Source: Qipengyuania xiamenensis (lineage in GTDB: Bacteria > Pseudomonadota > Alphaproteobacteria > Sphingomonadales > Sphingomonadaceae). Taken from it: 64,000 nucleotides of DNA. Position numbers and translations under genes: made by a program. This document shows positions 63,468 through 64,000 of the stretch, one piece after another; position 1 is the first letter of the stretch, and the number at the start of each line of letters is the position of its first letter. The notes beneath the pieces are model-generated. The model had not been told where the DNA came from and made no database searches. It was given only the letters and a program-made list of their open reading frames with translations. The DNA is taken from contig NZ_JAIGNM010000001.1 of the NCBI RefSeq assembly GCF_019711495.1, positions 868,001-932,000 on the forward strand. Direction: 5' to 3'.

Positions 63468-64000
63468 GCCAGAGCAGCGAAAGCACCGCCAGTGTACCGC
63501 TGGCGATCAGGCCGCTGACCCGCAAGGCAAGCGCAAAAGCAACAAACTCGCCCATGGTCGCAGCATCGGTGACCAGCGTCATTGCGCTCCAACCCAGTTC
63601 GGTGATGCCGAGATTGCCCGGTGTCAGCGCCGCCAGTGCGGACAATTGCACTGCGCCGAAGCCGAGCGCGACGGTCTGCCACGGGATCATCGGCAGCAGG
63701 AAAATCCCGATACCGAAGGTACGCGCCACGAGCGCTCCGTAGCGGAGCGAAGACAGCGCCGTGAGGTGACCCAGCAGGCGCGGTGCGTCGAGACCGGCTG
63801 CCGATCCTGCCTCCACACTCTCCTTGATCCGGCGCGTGGTCGACCAGCGCTGCGGCAGGACAGCTGCCAGCCTGGCCGGGCGAAACCGCTCCGGAAGCAG
63901 GTAGACGGCGGCCGATGCCAGTGCGAGCGTTACAACGAATGCCAGTACCCCCGCCCAGCCGCCGAACCCGCCGACAAGCAGGGCAAGAGCCGCAATTCCG
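63454..64000 (-). CDS. Flippase-like / lysylphosphatidylglycerol synthase TM-region protein (runs off the right edge)
   Basis: Minus-strand translation stays open from the right edge to the stop at 63454, giving at least 181 residues. Several hydrophobic helices and the APRLLGHLTALSSLRYGALV region with ALTPGNLGITELGWSAM match the UPF0104/AglD-like flippase family that moves polyprenyl-linked sugars or lipids. The pairing with a lipid-sugar glycosyltransferase supports that. The start lies outside the window. Confidence 0.8.
   Translation of the reverse strand, partial: GIAALALLVGGFGGWAGVLAFVVTLALASAAVYLLPERFRPARLAAVLPQRWSTTRRIKESVEAGSAAGLDAPRLLGHLTALSSLRYGALVARTFGIGIFLLPMIPWQTVALGFGAVQLSALAALTPGNLGITELGWSAMTLVTDAATMGEFVAFALALRVSGLIASGTLAVLSLLWLRRP

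Noticed and set aside
1..64000. CRISPR array, insertion sequence or rRNA operon
   Set aside because: No spaced direct repeats, no transposase frame or terminal inverted repeats, and no rRNA sequence seen anywhere in the window.

Overview
The window is a gene-dense, high-G+C bacterial chromosome segment. It carries 61 protein-coding genes (two cut by the window edges) and one tRNA-Phe. Short-form HisG, a V-type H+-pyrophosphatase, TonB receptors, compact overlapping operons and several promoters of the TTGnnn-17-TAnnnn type with almost no leader all fit an alphaproteobacterium. The product content (WS/DGAT, DUF2332, DUF3089, DUF1428, orphan HprK-like kinase, CobS next to J-domain/BolA genes) suggests Sphingomonadales, most likely Erythrobacteraceae. 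I cannot assign a species from the sequence alone. There is no CRISPR array, insertion sequence, integrase or prophage block.

Layout, left to right. 1-550: start of coxB, leaving leftward. 764-6611: a nine-gene rightward run (pyrE, pdxJ, small membrane protein, acpS, lepB, PerM-like, DUF3089, ruvX, 46-residue membrane peptide), mostly with start/stop overlaps. 6596-8635: a leftward three-gene cassette of unknown function (53-residue small protein, cupin/HEAT-like protein, metal-binding cupin-like protein). 8770-9637: two hotdog thioesterases. 9641-13607: bifunctional penicillin-binding protein, cobS and a bicupin. 13694-19128: oxidoreductase and detoxification-type genes (DUF2236, DUF1428, GST, pirin, SDR, epoxide-hydrolase-like), interrupted by the divergent J-domain/bolA pair. 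20237-25735: hisG-hisD-nusB-thiL and then hppA. 25829-31531: tesB, divergent ygiB/ygiC-type genes, a DEAD-box helicase and a tandem universal stress protein. 31812-39583: uvrC with a VTT membrane protein, an amino-acid permease, a BaiN-type flavoprotein, and a wax ester/triacylglycerol synthase coupled to a hydrolase. 39590-42334: an unusual TonB receptor. 42541-44656: infA-maf-RNase E/G-like-yacG and tRNA-Phe. 44667-48671: HprK-like kinase, Na+/H+ antiporter and a tail-spike-like protein. 48880-57074: purC, lipid kinase, M16 protease, a second TonB receptor, purS-purQ. 57081-64000: GGDEF/EAL protein, glmS, DMT transporter, glycosyltransferase and the start of a flippase-like protein.

Most of the window is core metabolism: pyrimidine, purine, histidine, vitamin B6, thiamine, cobalamin and amino-sugar synthesis, export, repair and translation. 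The parts that known families explain least are the 53-residue small-protein/cupin operon at 6596-8635, the Cys-paired tandem repeat inside the TonB receptor at 39590-42334, the histone-H1-like tail on the acyltransferase at 37167-38798, and the isolated tail-spike-like protein at 46992-48671. No intergenic gap exceeds 300 bases. The longest are 55868-56163 (no element I can defend) and 31532-31811 (a FixK/FNR-like box).
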